Origin: Acidobacteriota bacterium
GTDB lineage: Bacteria > Acidobacteriota > Terriglobia > Acidiferrales > UBA7541
Direction of reading: 5' to 3'
NCBI GenBank assembly: GCA_003225315.1
Contig: QHZD01000020.1
Location: 124,001-188,000, forward strand
Length of the DNA: 64,000 bases
The position numbers and the translations under genes are program-made. The stretch's first letter is position 1; each line of letters begins with the position of its first letter. Below the pieces are notes generated by a model, which was given only the letters and a program-made list of their open reading frames with translations, was not told where the DNA came from and searched no databases. Positions 35,063 to 43,859 of this stretch are shown piece after piece.

Positions 35063-35941
35063 ATGCCGGACCCAAATACCAATACGACAGGCTGGGGACT
35101 CATCGCGGGAAACGGACGCTTTCCCTTCCTGGTGCTGGAGGGCGCTCGCAGCCAGGGAATCGACATGGCAGTGATCGCGTTGAAGGAAGAGGCGTCTCAA
35201 GAGCTGGAAAAAATCGCCAAGCGGCTGCATTGGGTGAGCCTCGGCGAGCTGAGCAAGACGATTGACCTGATGCATCAGGAAGGCGTGAAGCAGGCGGTCA
35301 TGGCCGGCCAAGTGAAGCACAACAAAATCTTCAGCGCCATCCGGCCGGATTGGAAACTGGCGAAGCTGCTTTTCTCGCTGCCGCGCAAAAATACGGATGC
35401 GCTGATCGGTGCTGTCGCCCGCGTGCTGGAGGACGAAGGGATTCGCCTGGTGGATTCGACGTTGTTCCTGAAGCCTTTGGTGCCCGATCCCGGCGTGCTG
35501 ACGCGGCGGGCCCCGAACGACCATGAAGCGGAGGATATTGCTTACGGACTCGGAGTGGCCAGGCACATTGCGAGCATGGACATCGGCCAGACAGTTGTCA
35601 TTGCGGATCACGCTTGCGTGGCGGTGGAAGCCATGGAAGGCACCGATGAGACTATCGCGCGCGCGGCCCGCATTGCGGATGGCAAGCCTCTGGTTGTCGT
35701 TAAAGTCAGCAAGCCCGGCCAGGATATGCGTTTTGACGTACCCGTTGTTGGTTTGCCCACCATCGAACAGATGAGGGGTGCGGGTGCGACTGCTCTTGCC
35801 ATAGACGCCGGGCGGACGCTTCTTTTTGACCGGGAAAAACTGATCGAGCTGGCGGATGGAGCGGGAATAGCGATTCAAGCTTTCAGTCCGCTCGCTACGC
35901 CGGAACCTATCGCAGCTTTGAAGGGAATGAAGAAAGAATGA
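35063..35941 (+). CDS. lpxI: UDP-2,3-diacylglucosamine diphosphatase LpxI
   Basis: 292 residues. The N-terminus WGLIAGNGRFPFLVLEGAR, the segment AVMAGQVKHNKIF, and QTVVIADHACVAVEAMEGTDETI with VVVKVSKPGQDMRFDVPVVG are the LpxI (formerly DUF1009) signature. It cleaves UDP-2,3-diacylglucosamine to lipid X and UMP, replacing LpxH. It overlaps the Gfo/Idh gene by four bases. Confidence 0.95.
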   Translation: MPDPNTNTTGWGLIAGNGRFPFLVLEGARSQGIDMAVIALKEEASQELEKIAKRLHWVSLGELSKTIDLMHQEGVKQAVMAGQVKHNKIFSAIRPDWKLAKLLFSLPRKNTDALIGAVARVLEDEGIRLVDSTLFLKPLVPDPGVLTRRAPNDHEAEDIAYGLGVARHIASMDIGQTVVIADHACVAVEAMEGTDETIARAARIADGKPLVVVKVSKPGQDMRFDVPVVGLPTIEQMRGAGATALAIDAGRTLLFDREKLIELADGAGIAIQAFSPLATPEPIAALKGMKKE

Positions 35942-36936
35942 CTCCGGCGGCGGGAGATTCGAAGAAGATCCGTGTCGCCGTCGTGGGCACAGGGGAATTT
36001 GGGCGCAACCACGCTCGCGTGTATCGCGAACTCGATGGCGCGGAACTCGTGGGAGTCTTCGACGAGAATCCCCAGCGTGCCGCTGCTGTCGCCGCAGAAT
36101 TCCAGACTCTAGTCTTAACGAGAATAGAGGAATTGCCCGGACGCGCGGAAGCCGCAAGCGTCGCTGTCCCGACGGTCGCGCATGCGGAGGTGGGCTGTCG
36201 CCTTCTGGGAATGGGGCTCGACGTCCTGGTTGAGAAGCCCATGGCCGTGAATCTTGCCGAGGCCGACGCTCTGCTCCATGCCGCGAAAAAAAACGGGCGG
36301 ATTCTGCAGGTAGGCCACGTCGAGCGCTTCAATCCTGCGGTGACTGCCGTTGAGCCGATCCTGAACCGGCCGCTGTTCTTCGAAGTACACCGATTAGGCG
36401 TCTTTACGCCGCGCAGCCTCGACGTGGACGTAATCTACGATTTGATGATTCACGATCTGGACATTTTGCTGGCGATGGTCAATGAACCTGTGGTCGAAGT
36501 CAAAGCCGTTGGAATCCCGGTCCTTACAGAAAAAGTTGACATTGCGCACGCGCGCCTGGAATTTGCCGGAGGAGCGGTAGCCAATATCACCGCCAGCCGG
36601 GTTTCTACCGAACGCGTGCGTAAAATGCGCTTCTTCCAGCAGCATGAGTACATTTCGCTGGATTATGCCCGGCGCGATGCGCTGCGCATCGGCGTAAAGA
36701 AGCCCGGTCCGCAGCCTGAGTTTGGGTTTGAGAAGCTGAATGCGCCGGCAGTCGAGCCGTTACATGCGGAGCTCGAAGCGTTCGTCAACTCCTCGCGCTC
36801 GCGCAAGGAGCCGCGCACAAACGGGACAGCGGGACGTGCGGCGCTCGAATTGGCCACTCGTGTAATGGCAAGCATCCAAGAGCACGCCGCGCGCGTCCAA
36901 ATAGGCTCATTCGCTACACAAGACAAAACAAGATGA
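35938..36936 (+). CDS. Gfo/Idh/MocA-family NAD(P) oxidoreductase in the lipid A operon
   Basis: 332 residues. A Rossmann start RVAVVGTGEFGRNHARVY is followed by the family motif LVEKPMAVN and QVGHVERFNPAV; the C-terminal half is the alpha/beta substrate domain. Its ATG overlaps lpxI and its end overlaps the TonB-like gene. Relatives in lpx operons include GnnA, which oxidises UDP-GlcNAc at C3 so that GnnB can make the 3-amino sugar for amide-linked lipid A. That role is possible here, but no GnnB-type aminotransferase is next to it. Confidence 0.9.
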   Translation: MTPAAGDSKKIRVAVVGTGEFGRNHARVYRELDGAELVGVFDENPQRAAAVAAEFQTLVLTRIEELPGRAEAASVAVPTVAHAEVGCRLLGMGLDVLVEKPMAVNLAEADALLHAAKKNGRILQVGHVERFNPAVTAVEPILNRPLFFEVHRLGVFTPRSLDVDVIYDLMIHDLDILLAMVNEPVVEVKAVGIPVLTEKVDIAHARLEFAGGAVANITASRVSTERVRKMRFFQQHEYISLDYARRDALRIGVKKPGPQPEFGFEKLNAPAVEPLHAELEAFVNSSRSRKEPRTNGTAGRAALELATRVMASIQEHAARVQIGSFATQDKTR

Positions 36937-38267
36937 TTTCACGGATTCTGGTCCCGTTCGATGCCCGTCCATCTGCGACCGTGGATGCACCAACACAGCG
37001 CCGCCGTCCCACTACAATGGACGAGCGCACGCTGGTCCCGGCGATGCTGCCCATCGTGCACTTGAACGGGAACTCAACGATCCCCTCGAATCTGCCTCTT
37101 GAATCCATTGCAGCGCGCGTTGTTGTGCCCCGCGACGTGAATCGTGAAGCCTATGGCGTCAGGGAGGATTATTCGACGCCGCTGCAGCCCACAGACCTGG
37201 ACTCGCGTATTGCCGTGCCTGCTGGCTCCGCGCCGCCGGAAATGAGCGAGCATCCGCTGCACGTTCCGGAAGACCTGGTCGATCCGGACATATTCAGTAC
37301 CGGGGAAGTTCAGCTAATCGTTCCGGAGCAGCGGGAGGAAAAGACCAGGTGGCAACTCGCTACGCGTTTGATTTCGATCACGTTTCACACTCTCCTGTTT
37401 ATCTTCCTGATTTTCCAGTCAAGGCTTTTTCCACCACACCAGCCGACGCAAGCCGAAATAGAACTCGCGCAAAGGCAATTGACGCCGTTGCTCCCGCCAT
37501 GGAGGCTGGAATCGTTAAAGCCATCGACTCGTCCGGTGCAACCTCCGCCCAAAGTGCATGTCAATCCGCGCGTGTTGCGCGAAGTTGCGCCGCCCAGCAT
37601 TCCAGCGCCCCAGCCGGAACGTCCGGTGAAAGAATTGCCAAGCGCGCCCGAGCCCAAGCCAAACGTTGCGCAAGCTTCTCCGCAGACGCAAGATGATGCA
37701 CCAGTAGCGAAAGCTCCGCTAAAGCTTGAAGCCCCCGATGCTCCGCAGCCTCGACCGAACCTGGTCCTGCCAAAAGAAACTTCACCGAGCCAAAGCATTC
37801 AAGACTCTTTGAGAGCCACTCGCCCTTCCGGTCCCCGGCCCATCGGAGGGGGCGGCCAGCTTCCCGGCGGTGGTGCACGCGGGGGCGGAGGCGGGGGAGG
37901 GACGGCCTACGGGGGCCTGGAGATGCTCACGCCTGATCAAGGCGTGGATTTCAACAGCTATCTCCAGCGCGTTTATGTTACGGTGAAGCGCAATTGGTTT
38001 GCAGTCATGCCCGGGTCCGTCGAGCTTGGTGAGAGAGGCATAGTTGTGCTCACGTTTAGAATCATGCAGAACGGCAGCGTGCCTTCCGACGAGCCGGTGA
38101 TCCAGCGCAACTCGGGGAAGGAGCCGCTGGACCGCGCCGCGTTCTCTTCCGTGCGCGCGTCGAATCCCTTCGAGCCGCTGCCCGCGCAGTTCAAGGGGCC
38201 TTATATCGAGCTGCGCTACACCTATCTCTACAACATTCCCCTAGAGTCTTATTACCAGCAAAAGTGA
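36933..38267 (+). CDS. TonB-like energy transducer with an unusual N-terminal region
   Basis: 444 residues. One transmembrane segment (about 147-163) divides a cytoplasmic N-terminal region from a proline-rich periplasmic span and a C-terminal TonB/TolA-like domain (LQRVYVTVKRNWFAVMPGS.., FRIMQNGSVPSDEPVI). A Gly-rich linker precedes that domain. The first 131 residues carry six spaced short motifs ending VP (ILVP, TLVP, VVVP, IAVP, HVP, LIVP), which is not a usual TonB feature. No ExbB/ExbD genes are nearby. Both ends overlap neighbouring genes by four bases. Confidence 0.85.
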   Translation: MISRILVPFDARPSATVDAPTQRRRPTTMDERTLVPAMLPIVHLNGNSTIPSNLPLESIAARVVVPRDVNREAYGVREDYSTPLQPTDLDSRIAVPAGSAPPEMSEHPLHVPEDLVDPDIFSTGEVQLIVPEQREEKTRWQLATRLISITFHTLLFIFLIFQSRLFPPHQPTQAEIELAQRQLTPLLPPWRLESLKPSTRPVQPPPKVHVNPRVLREVAPPSIPAPQPERPVKELPSAPEPKPNVAQASPQTQDDAPVAKAPLKLEAPDAPQPRPNLVLPKETSPSQSIQDSLRATRPSGPRPIGGGGQLPGGGARGGGGGGGTAYGGLEMLTPDQGVDFNSYLQRVYVTVKRNWFAVMPGSVELGERGIVVLTFRIMQNGSVPSDEPVIQRNSGKEPLDRAAFSSVRASNPFEPLPAQFKGPYIELRYTYLYNIPLESYYQQK

Positions 38268-38362
38268 AAGTCCCGCGCCAACAGGTTTTGGGTAGTCTTC
38301 TCCTCGCGCTTTTTGTGCTGATCTTTCTTTTTGTTCGCGCGCGGCATCTTCTCTTTCGATGA
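38264..38362 (+). CDS. 32-residue single-pass membrane peptide coupled to TonB and miaA
   Basis: A GTG at 38264 overlaps the TonB-like gene stop (GTGA), and its TGA at 38360-38362 overlaps the miaA ATG (ATGA). The peptide has a basic start (MKVPRQQVLG), one strongly hydrophobic segment (SLLLALFVLIFLFV) and a basic end (RARHLLFR), so it should span the inner membrane once with positive flanks. Coupling at both ends argues for translation. No family is recognised. Without it miaA would not be coupled to the operon. Confidence 0.65.
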   Translation: MKVPRQQVLGSLLLALFVLIFLFVRARHLLFR

Positions 38363-39324
38363 ACGAAAGCAACACGCTCTTGCCTCTCGTGGCCATCGTC
38401 GGCCCCACGGCTTCGGGAAAGTCGGCGCTCGCCGTGAAGCTTGCGGAGCGGCTCGGCGGGGAAGTGGTGGCCTGCGATTCGACGCAGCTCTACCGCGGCT
38501 TTGATATTGGTACTGCAAAGCCCGCCCTCGACGAACGCCGCGGCATACCGCATCACTTGGTTAACGTTCTCGATCCGCAGGACGACGCAACAGCAGGCGG
38601 GTACCGTCAAATGGCTTTGCAAATTCTGCAAGGCCTGAGAAAGCGGGGACGTCTGCCGATCTTCACAGTCGGCACCGGATTGTATTTGCGCGCGCTGCTC
38701 GAAGGTCTTGCGGATGTTCCACAACGTTCAGAAGAGTTGCGCGAACGGCTCCGTTCCACTATTGATGAGCATCCCCCGGGCCATCTCCATCGCATTTTGA
38801 AACGGCTCGACCCGCAAGCAGCCAGGAAAATCGCGCCTGCGGACGAACAGAAGCTCATCCGCGCGGTCGAAGTATGTATCCTTGCGCGCAAGCCGATATC
38901 GGCCGTGCACAGTTCCGGACGCGTCCCGCTCGAAGGCTGGCACGTTCTGAAAGTTGGATTGATGCCCTTGCGCGAAAAACTCAATGAACGCATTCACTCC
39001 AGAACGGACGCTATGCTCGAACAGGGCTGGATGCGCGAAGTGCAGGCGCTGCTTGATAGCGGGCTGAATGAGAATGCGAAACCGTTCGATTTTATCGGCT
39101 ACCGGGAATTGCGCGCAGTACTGCGAGGCGAGACGACTCTGAAGGAAGCCACAGAAGCAATTCAGCAGGCCACGCGCCGCTACGCCAAACGCCAGCTCAC
39201 GTGGTTTCGCAAGGAGCCGGGCGTCCACTGGTTTTCAGGATTTGGCGATGATGCCGCCGTGCAGGTCAGCGTACTCGAATGGCTTCAGGCAGAAGAACTG
39301 AAGCAGCACAAGCTTTTCAGCTAA
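38359..39324 (+). CDS. miaA: tRNA dimethylallyltransferase MiaA
   Basis: 321 residues. The P-loop VAIVGPTASGKSALAVKLAE, the substrate motif ACDSTQLYRGFDIGTAKP and FTVGTGLYLRALLEGL identify MiaA; KRQLTWFRKEPGVHWF closes the protein. It adds a dimethylallyl group to A37 of tRNAs reading UNN codons. It is the last gene of the fabZ-lpxA operon and is translationally coupled to the 32-residue peptide. Confidence 0.96.
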   Translation: MNESNTLLPLVAIVGPTASGKSALAVKLAERLGGEVVACDSTQLYRGFDIGTAKPALDERRGIPHHLVNVLDPQDDATAGGYRQMALQILQGLRKRGRLPIFTVGTGLYLRALLEGLADVPQRSEELRERLRSTIDEHPPGHLHRILKRLDPQAARKIAPADEQKLIRAVEVCILARKPISAVHSSGRVPLEGWHVLKVGLMPLREKLNERIHSRTDAMLEQGWMREVQALLDSGLNENAKPFDFIGYRELRAVLRGETTLKEATEAIQQATRRYAKRQLTWFRKEPGVHWFSGFGDDAAVQVSVLEWLQAEELKQHKLFS

Positions 39325-39358
39325 GCCGAGTTTCCGAGGCCGGCGACGGCAAACTTGC

Positions 39359-40225
39359 TCATTTGTCCGGCGATTTCGGTGCTACTTCTGTTTTTGCCTT
39401 TTCTTGGATGGAAAGCAGCTCCACTTCGAAGACGAGGGTTGCGCCGGGGCCAATGCCCGAGCGCGGGTCCGCTCCGCGATCGCCGTAAGCCAGGTCCGAG
39501 GGAATGAAAAGCTGCCACTTCGATCCCACAGGCATGAGTTGCAGAGCTTCCGTCCAGCCCTTGATGACGCCAGTCACAGGAAATGACGCCGGCTGCCCGC
39601 GCTTGTAGGAGCTATCGAATTCCGTGCCGTCCAGAAGTGTGCCCCTGTAGTTGCAAGAGACCGTGTCGGCCGCTGTAGGCTTTGGTCCCGTACCTTCGGT
39701 CAAGATCTTGTATTGCAAGCCGCTCGGGAGCGTGACGACGCCTTCCTTGGCTTTGTTCGCCTCCAGAAATTCTGTGCCTGCTTTCTTATTCAGATCCATC
39801 GCCTCTTTCATTTTTTCCATCTGTTTGTTGCGCAAGTCCGTTTGTAGTTGTGTGAGCGCGGCTTTGGCTTCATCATCCGTCAACAGCAACTTGCCTCCTG
39901 CGAGCGCGTCTTTTAGACCCCGCAACACAATGGTGGTGTCTACTTCCACGGACTGTTTGTGCAGGTTCATCCCCAGGTTGGCTCCCAGAGCGTAGCTGAC
40001 TTTGTCTTTCTGCGTCTTCAGACTTAGAACGGGCTGCGTTCTTGGCTTGGCTGCCTGTCCCGTCTTTGCTGCAGGCGTCTTTTGAGCGCCAGGAGCGGGC
40101 GCTGGCGCAGCCTTCGCGGGAGCTTGTTGCGCGCTTGCCGCCGGTGTCTGCTGAGCCTGAATGTCCTCGATCAGCATCATTCCTGCCGACAAAAATAACA
40201 AAACATTGAGAGTTAGTTTTCGCAT
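39359..40225 (-). CDS. exported FKBP-type peptidyl-prolyl isomerase
   Basis: 288 residues. A signal peptide (MRKLTLNVLLFLSAGMMLIEDIQAQ) is followed by an Ala/Pro/Gln-rich linker (about 27-65), an FkpA/Mip-like N-terminal dimerisation helix domain (KVSYALGANLGMNLHKQ..) and the FKBP domain (LPSGLQYKILTEGTGPKP; YRGTLLDGTEFDSSYKRG; GWTEALQLMPVGSKW). It should catalyse proline isomerisation and chaperone folding in the periplasm. It is divergent from hflX and monocistronic. Confidence 0.93.
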   Translation of the reverse strand: MRKLTLNVLLFLSAGMMLIEDIQAQQTPAASAQQAPAKAAPAPAPGAQKTPAAKTGQAAKPRTQPVLSLKTQKDKVSYALGANLGMNLHKQSVEVDTTIVLRGLKDALAGGKLLLTDDEAKAALTQLQTDLRNKQMEKMKEAMDLNKKAGTEFLEANKAKEGVVTLPSGLQYKILTEGTGPKPTAADTVSCNYRGTLLDGTEFDSSYKRGQPASFPVTGVIKGWTEALQLMPVGSKWQLFIPSDLAYGDRGADPRSGIGPGATLVFEVELLSIQEKAKTEVAPKSPDK

Positions 40226-40393
40226 GAATCATCTTCCCACGGGTCCGCAGGCTTCGCAAACCGCCGTTTTTCCGACCAAGATTCACGCAGTGAGAGACGG
40301 ATCGCCGGGCCGGGAAGAGAGGCGTATAATTGCTTCCGGGATGATCCCGGCAAGAAATGCGACAATCCGCACGATGATTCCCGGCCGAACTCA

Positions 40394-41785
40394 GTGACGA
40401 AAACACAGCATCAGGTTTCGAACGCAGAGCGCGCTTTGCTCGTAGGGGTGGGATGGAAACGTGCACCGCGCTTTCCTGGCATGCCCGCTGGCGAACAAGG
40501 CCGCGAGTCGCTCGCAGAACTCGTTGAACTGGCGCGTAGCGCGGGCGCGGAGATCGCCGGAACCGTCTTCCAGATGCGCGATGCCGCCGATCCTGCCACG
40601 CTCGTCGGCCGCGGTAAGCTGGATGAAATTCGCGCCGAAGCCACGGCACACCGTGCGCCGCTGATCATTTTCGACACCAATCTTTCGCCCGTGCAGCAGC
40701 GCAACATTGAAGAAACCACGGAACGCCGTGTGATCGACCGCACACAGTTGATTCTCGACATTTTCGCGCGGCATGCGCGGAGCCGTGAAGGCCAACTGCA
40801 AGTCGAGCTGGCGCAATTGAATTACATGCTTCCCCGCCTGACGGGAAAGGGAACCGCGATGTCGCGCCTCGGCGGTAAGAGCGGTGGAGGTGGCGCTGGG
40901 GGAGCGGGCGGCGGAGCCGGACGCATCGGCGTGCGAGGCCCTGGCGAAAAGAAACTGGAGACCGACCGGCGCCGGATTCGCGACCGCGTCCGCAAAATCG
41001 AGATCAGCATTGATGAAGTTCGCAAGCAGCGGGCGTTGCGCCGTGAAGCCCGCAATGCTGTCCCTCTCGGCGCCATCGCGCTGGTGGGCTACACCAACGC
41101 GGGCAAGTCCACGTTGTTCAATGCCCTGAGCCGCGCGGAGGTGCTGGTTTCGTCTCGGATGTTTGCCACGCTTGATCCCACGATCCGCGCGCTGCGTCTT
41201 CCCTCGAACCGTCGTGTGTTGGTTTCCGATACCGTAGGGTTTATCCGCGACTTGCCCAAAGGGTTGCTTACAGCGTTTCGCGCCACTCTCGAAGAAGTGC
41301 AGGAAGCTGCCTTGATCCTGCACGTGAGTGACGTCTCGAATCCGCACCACGATGAGCTTGACGAGGAAGTCGACAAGATCTTGCGTGAATTGCATGTCGA
41401 CAGCCGTCCCAGGCTGCGTGTGCTCAACAAGATGGATCGGCTTTCACCCGAAGAGCAAAAAGTAGCCACGAATGGCGCAGGGAGATGTGCTGGTACCGGT
41501 AGCACGCCAGTGCTTATGTCCGCTCTGACCGGCGAAGGAATCGAGGAATTGCTGCGACGCATGGATGCCGAGATGCCCACAGATCCCGTTGTAACCCTCT
41601 CAATCCGCTTACCGCTTGCGGAGGGCCGCACGTTGGCCATGATTCACGCTCTTGGCCGCGTCCTTCATTCGGAAATTGACGATTCGCACATGCGGCTCGA
41701 CGCGGAAGTACCCGCGTCCATCGCCACGCGCCTGCGGCTCAAAGAGTATGCCGTCGAGGAAACATTTCCGCGGGTACTTTCGTAA
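40394..41785 (+). CDS. hflX: ribosome-splitting GTPase HflX
   Basis: 463 residues from a GTG. The HflX N-terminal domain (LVGRGKLDEIRAEA; FDTNLSPVQQRNIEE) precedes the G domain: GYTNAGKSTLFNAL (G1), ATLDPT (G2 region), DTVGFIRDLP (G3) and LNKMD (G4). HflX binds GTP and splits stalled or hibernating 70S ribosomes. The linker between domains has a Gly-rich insertion (GGKSGGGGAGGAGGGAG) before RIGVRGPGEKKLETDRR, longer than in most homologues. Confidence 0.95.
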   Translation: MTKTQHQVSNAERALLVGVGWKRAPRFPGMPAGEQGRESLAELVELARSAGAEIAGTVFQMRDAADPATLVGRGKLDEIRAEATAHRAPLIIFDTNLSPVQQRNIEETTERRVIDRTQLILDIFARHARSREGQLQVELAQLNYMLPRLTGKGTAMSRLGGKSGGGGAGGAGGGAGRIGVRGPGEKKLETDRRRIRDRVRKIEISIDEVRKQRALRREARNAVPLGAIALVGYTNAGKSTLFNALSRAEVLVSSRMFATLDPTIRALRLPSNRRVLVSDTVGFIRDLPKGLLTAFRATLEEVQEAALILHVSDVSNPHHDELDEEVDKILRELHVDSRPRLRVLNKMDRLSPEEQKVATNGAGRCAGTGSTPVLMSALTGEGIEELLRRMDAEMPTDPVVTLSIRLPLAEGRTLAMIHALGRVLHSEIDDSHMRLDAEVPASIATRLRLKEYAVEETFPRVLS

Positions 41786-41858
41786 GATAGAATTGAGAGT
41801 GGCGGATCTGCGGTCGTGTTCTGGATTCGATTTAGCAGTCGCCACAAACGAGGTTGCC

Positions 41859-42059
41859 ATGGCTGCTTTCTTCTTGTGGATCATTCTTTTCATTTTGTGC
41901 TGGCCGATTGCGTTGCTCGCTCTCGTGCTGTATCCAATCGTCTGGCTGTTGACGCTGCCTTTCCGCATTGTGGGAATTGCTGTTCACGGCATTCTCGGTC
42001 TTTTTAGCGCCATGTTTATGCTTCCAATAAGACTTCTCCGCGGTCAGCGCGCCATTTGA
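41859..42059 (+). CDS. 66-residue membrane protein of unknown function
   Basis: The ATG at 41859 has GAGGTT upstream. Nearly the whole protein is hydrophobic: one segment at about 3-28 (FFLWIILFILCWPIALLALV), a second at about 34-58 (FRIVGIAVHGILGLFSAMFM), and a basic end (LPIRLLRGQRAI). It probably crosses the inner membrane twice. No family is recognised with confidence. It follows hflX by 73 bases. Confidence 0.7.
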   Translation: MAAFFLWIILFILCWPIALLALVLYPIVWLLTLPFRIVGIAVHGILGLFSAMFMLPIRLLRGQRAI

Positions 42060-42581
42060 AAGAGCAGGCCTGCTAACTATAGAGTAAGATTGCGCAAAAC
42101 CCGTGTTTTTATTCACTTGCAGCATTTTGTGAGGGGTTTTTCTTACTAAAATGCAGTGCCGCTCCTCTGTGGAAAACGTTGTGGAAACCGTAGTCACGAG
42201 ACAGAGGTTTTTCTTGGCGTCTTACTGCGTTCACGCGCGAACTCAATAGATATCTTCTTGTATTTAATTGAAAACAAAATAGTTATCTATAGCCCAGAGG
42301 CCTTCATGAGAGTCGTTTTGACTCCTGAGTCACAGAGGCGTTCGTTTCACATTTGCACAGATCTGCAGCAGCCGCATTACGAATGAGTATAGGTTTCTTT
42401 GCCAGTCTGCCTGTAGGGCTGTTAATCCCGAAGTTACTAAAAAACGCCAAACGTCCAGCGCATTCGCTCTCCTGTGTTGAACGCGAACCCGCCTTTGGTG
42501 TGTTGACGCCTCCTCACTCCAAGTCTATAGTGAAACTGCGGTGGCTGATGCCACGGGGCGGCACCCCCGCCGTCATTCGCC
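42060..42581. other. 522-base intergenic region before pgsA
   Basis: No convincing gene. It contains a hairpin with arms GCATTTT/AAAATGC (42122-42154), two TGTGGAAA repeats 12 bases apart (42168, 42180), and is AT-richer than its neighbours. Short open frames here lack ribosome sites and family resemblance. Confidence 0.55.
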
Positions 42582-43208
42582 ATGAATCTTCCTAACTCAC
42601 TGACGCTATTGCGGATCTTTTTCGTTCCCGTCCTCATCGTGATTCTCCTTACCCGCAGCCCCAACTTCGAATTCTGGGGTTTTTCCGTGCACTTCGAGGT
42701 CTGGGGCGTCCTGATCTTGCTTTTGGCGGCAGCGACGGATTGGGCGGATGGGTACTTGGCCCGGCGGCGCCTCCAGATAACGACTCTTGGCATTCTTCTC
42801 GACCCTATTGCCGACAAGCTTTTGATCTCCGCTGCGTTCGTTTCGCTCGTGGACATGCACCTTGTTCCTGCTTGGATGGTGGTCATCATCATTGGCAGGG
42901 AATTCACCGTTCTCGGTCTGCGCAACATCGCTTCCGCCGAAGGTTTCACGATTGAAGCCTCCACTCTTGGAAAGACGAAGATGGTTTTGCAGGTGTGCGC
43001 CGTTGCAGTGCTGATTGTCGGAGCACGTCATCCGTCTTTCAAGCCTCTCGCGCGAATTTTGTTGTGGCTTGTTGTCATCAGCGCGCTAGTCTCCGCCGCC
43101 CAGTATTTCCGGCGGTTTTGGAGCCACGTGGACGACAGTATCAAGCAACGCCGCCGGCTCCGCATGCTAGAAGCCCGCAAGAAGCCCGAGGATGCCGTCC
43201 CTCTCTGA
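42582..43208 (+). CDS. pgsA: CDP-diacylglycerol-glycerol-3-phosphate 3-phosphatidyltransferase
   Basis: 208 residues. The CDP-alcohol phosphotransferase signature D-G-x2-A-R-x8-G-x3-D-x3-D is read in WADGYLARRR..TLGILLDPIADK. It starts MNLPNSLTLLRIFFVPVLIV, typical of PgsA, and has about five membrane segments. It makes phosphatidylglycerol phosphate at the inner membrane. It overlaps the AMMECR1 gene by 17 bases. Confidence 0.94.
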   Translation: MNLPNSLTLLRIFFVPVLIVILLTRSPNFEFWGFSVHFEVWGVLILLLAAATDWADGYLARRRLQITTLGILLDPIADKLLISAAFVSLVDMHLVPAWMVVIIIGREFTVLGLRNIASAEGFTIEASTLGKTKMVLQVCAVAVLIVGARHPSFKPLARILLWLVVISALVSAAQYFRRFWSHVDDSIKQRRRLRMLEARKKPEDAVPL

Positions 43209-43755
43209 AGCGGACCAGCGCGCCGCCCTGCAACTGGCCAGGACGGCTGTGGTCGATGCTGTCTCCCACCGCAAGCTTCCGGATGTGTTCCCTCGCGAGG
43301 GAGTCTTCGCGGAGTGCCGCGGCGTCTTCGTGACACTTCACGTGCGCAATCGCTTGCAAGGTTGCATCGGTGTCATTGAAGCGAAAGAGCCGCTGGGAGA
43401 AGCCATTATTCGTTGTGCTGCCAGTGCGGCGCTGGAAGATCCGCGCTTCGCTCCCATGAAGCCGGACCAGCTTGCTGACCTGAGCATTGAAATCTCACTC
43501 CTGTCAGCTATGGAACCAATCTTCCCGGAATCCATCGAAATCGGGCGTCATGGACTCCTCGTCCGCCTCCACGCGCAGCGCGGGCTTCTTCTTCCCCAAG
43601 TGGCGATCGAACACCGGCTGACGCGCGAACAATTTCTCGAGGAGACCTGCCACAAGGCCGGGCTGCCTCGCGAAGCTTGGCGCGATCCCGAAGCCCATCT
43701 CTTCGGATTCACCTGCGAAGTATTTTCCGAAAGTTCTTATCGCGGAGGTGTCTGA
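43192..43755 (+). CDS. AMMECR1-domain protein (AmmeMemoRadiSam system protein A)
   Basis: 187 residues. The AMMECR1 core is clear: VFVTLHVRNRLQGCIGVIEAK with the conserved LRGCIG-type strand, AASAALEDPRFAPM, and IEISLLSAMEPI. In many genomes it is paired with MEMO and radical-SAM genes, but neither is in this window. It overlaps pgsA, so it is co-transcribed with it. Its biochemical role is not established. Confidence 0.93.
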   Translation: MPSLSEADQRAALQLARTAVVDAVSHRKLPDVFPREGVFAECRGVFVTLHVRNRLQGCIGVIEAKEPLGEAIIRCAASAALEDPRFAPMKPDQLADLSIEISLLSAMEPIFPESIEIGRHGLLVRLHAQRGLLLPQVAIEHRLTREQFLEETCHKAGLPREAWRDPEAHLFGFTCEVFSESSYRGGV

Positions 43756-43794
43756 AGTATTTGGCCATTCGTGAAGATTGCCATCGAGCGACAA

Positions 43795-43834
43795 TGCAAA
43801 AACAAAGGCCCGCGCGGGGAACCGCAACGGGCCT
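43795..43834 (-). terminator. intrinsic terminator after the 43860-44735 gene
   Basis: Arms AGGCCCG/CGGGCCT with a GC-rich internal loop. On the minus strand the hairpin is followed by TTGTTTTTGC. It lies in the convergent gap with the AMMECR1 gene. Confidence 0.75.
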
Positions 43835-43859
43835 GACAATTTAATAATGAGCTGGACTT

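Noticed and set aside
42160-42190. TGTGGAAA repeats resembling DnaA boxes near an AT-rich stretch, possibly an origin
   Set aside because: Only two partial matches (ideal box TGTGGATAA) and no dnaA, dnaN or other origin neighbours are nearby.
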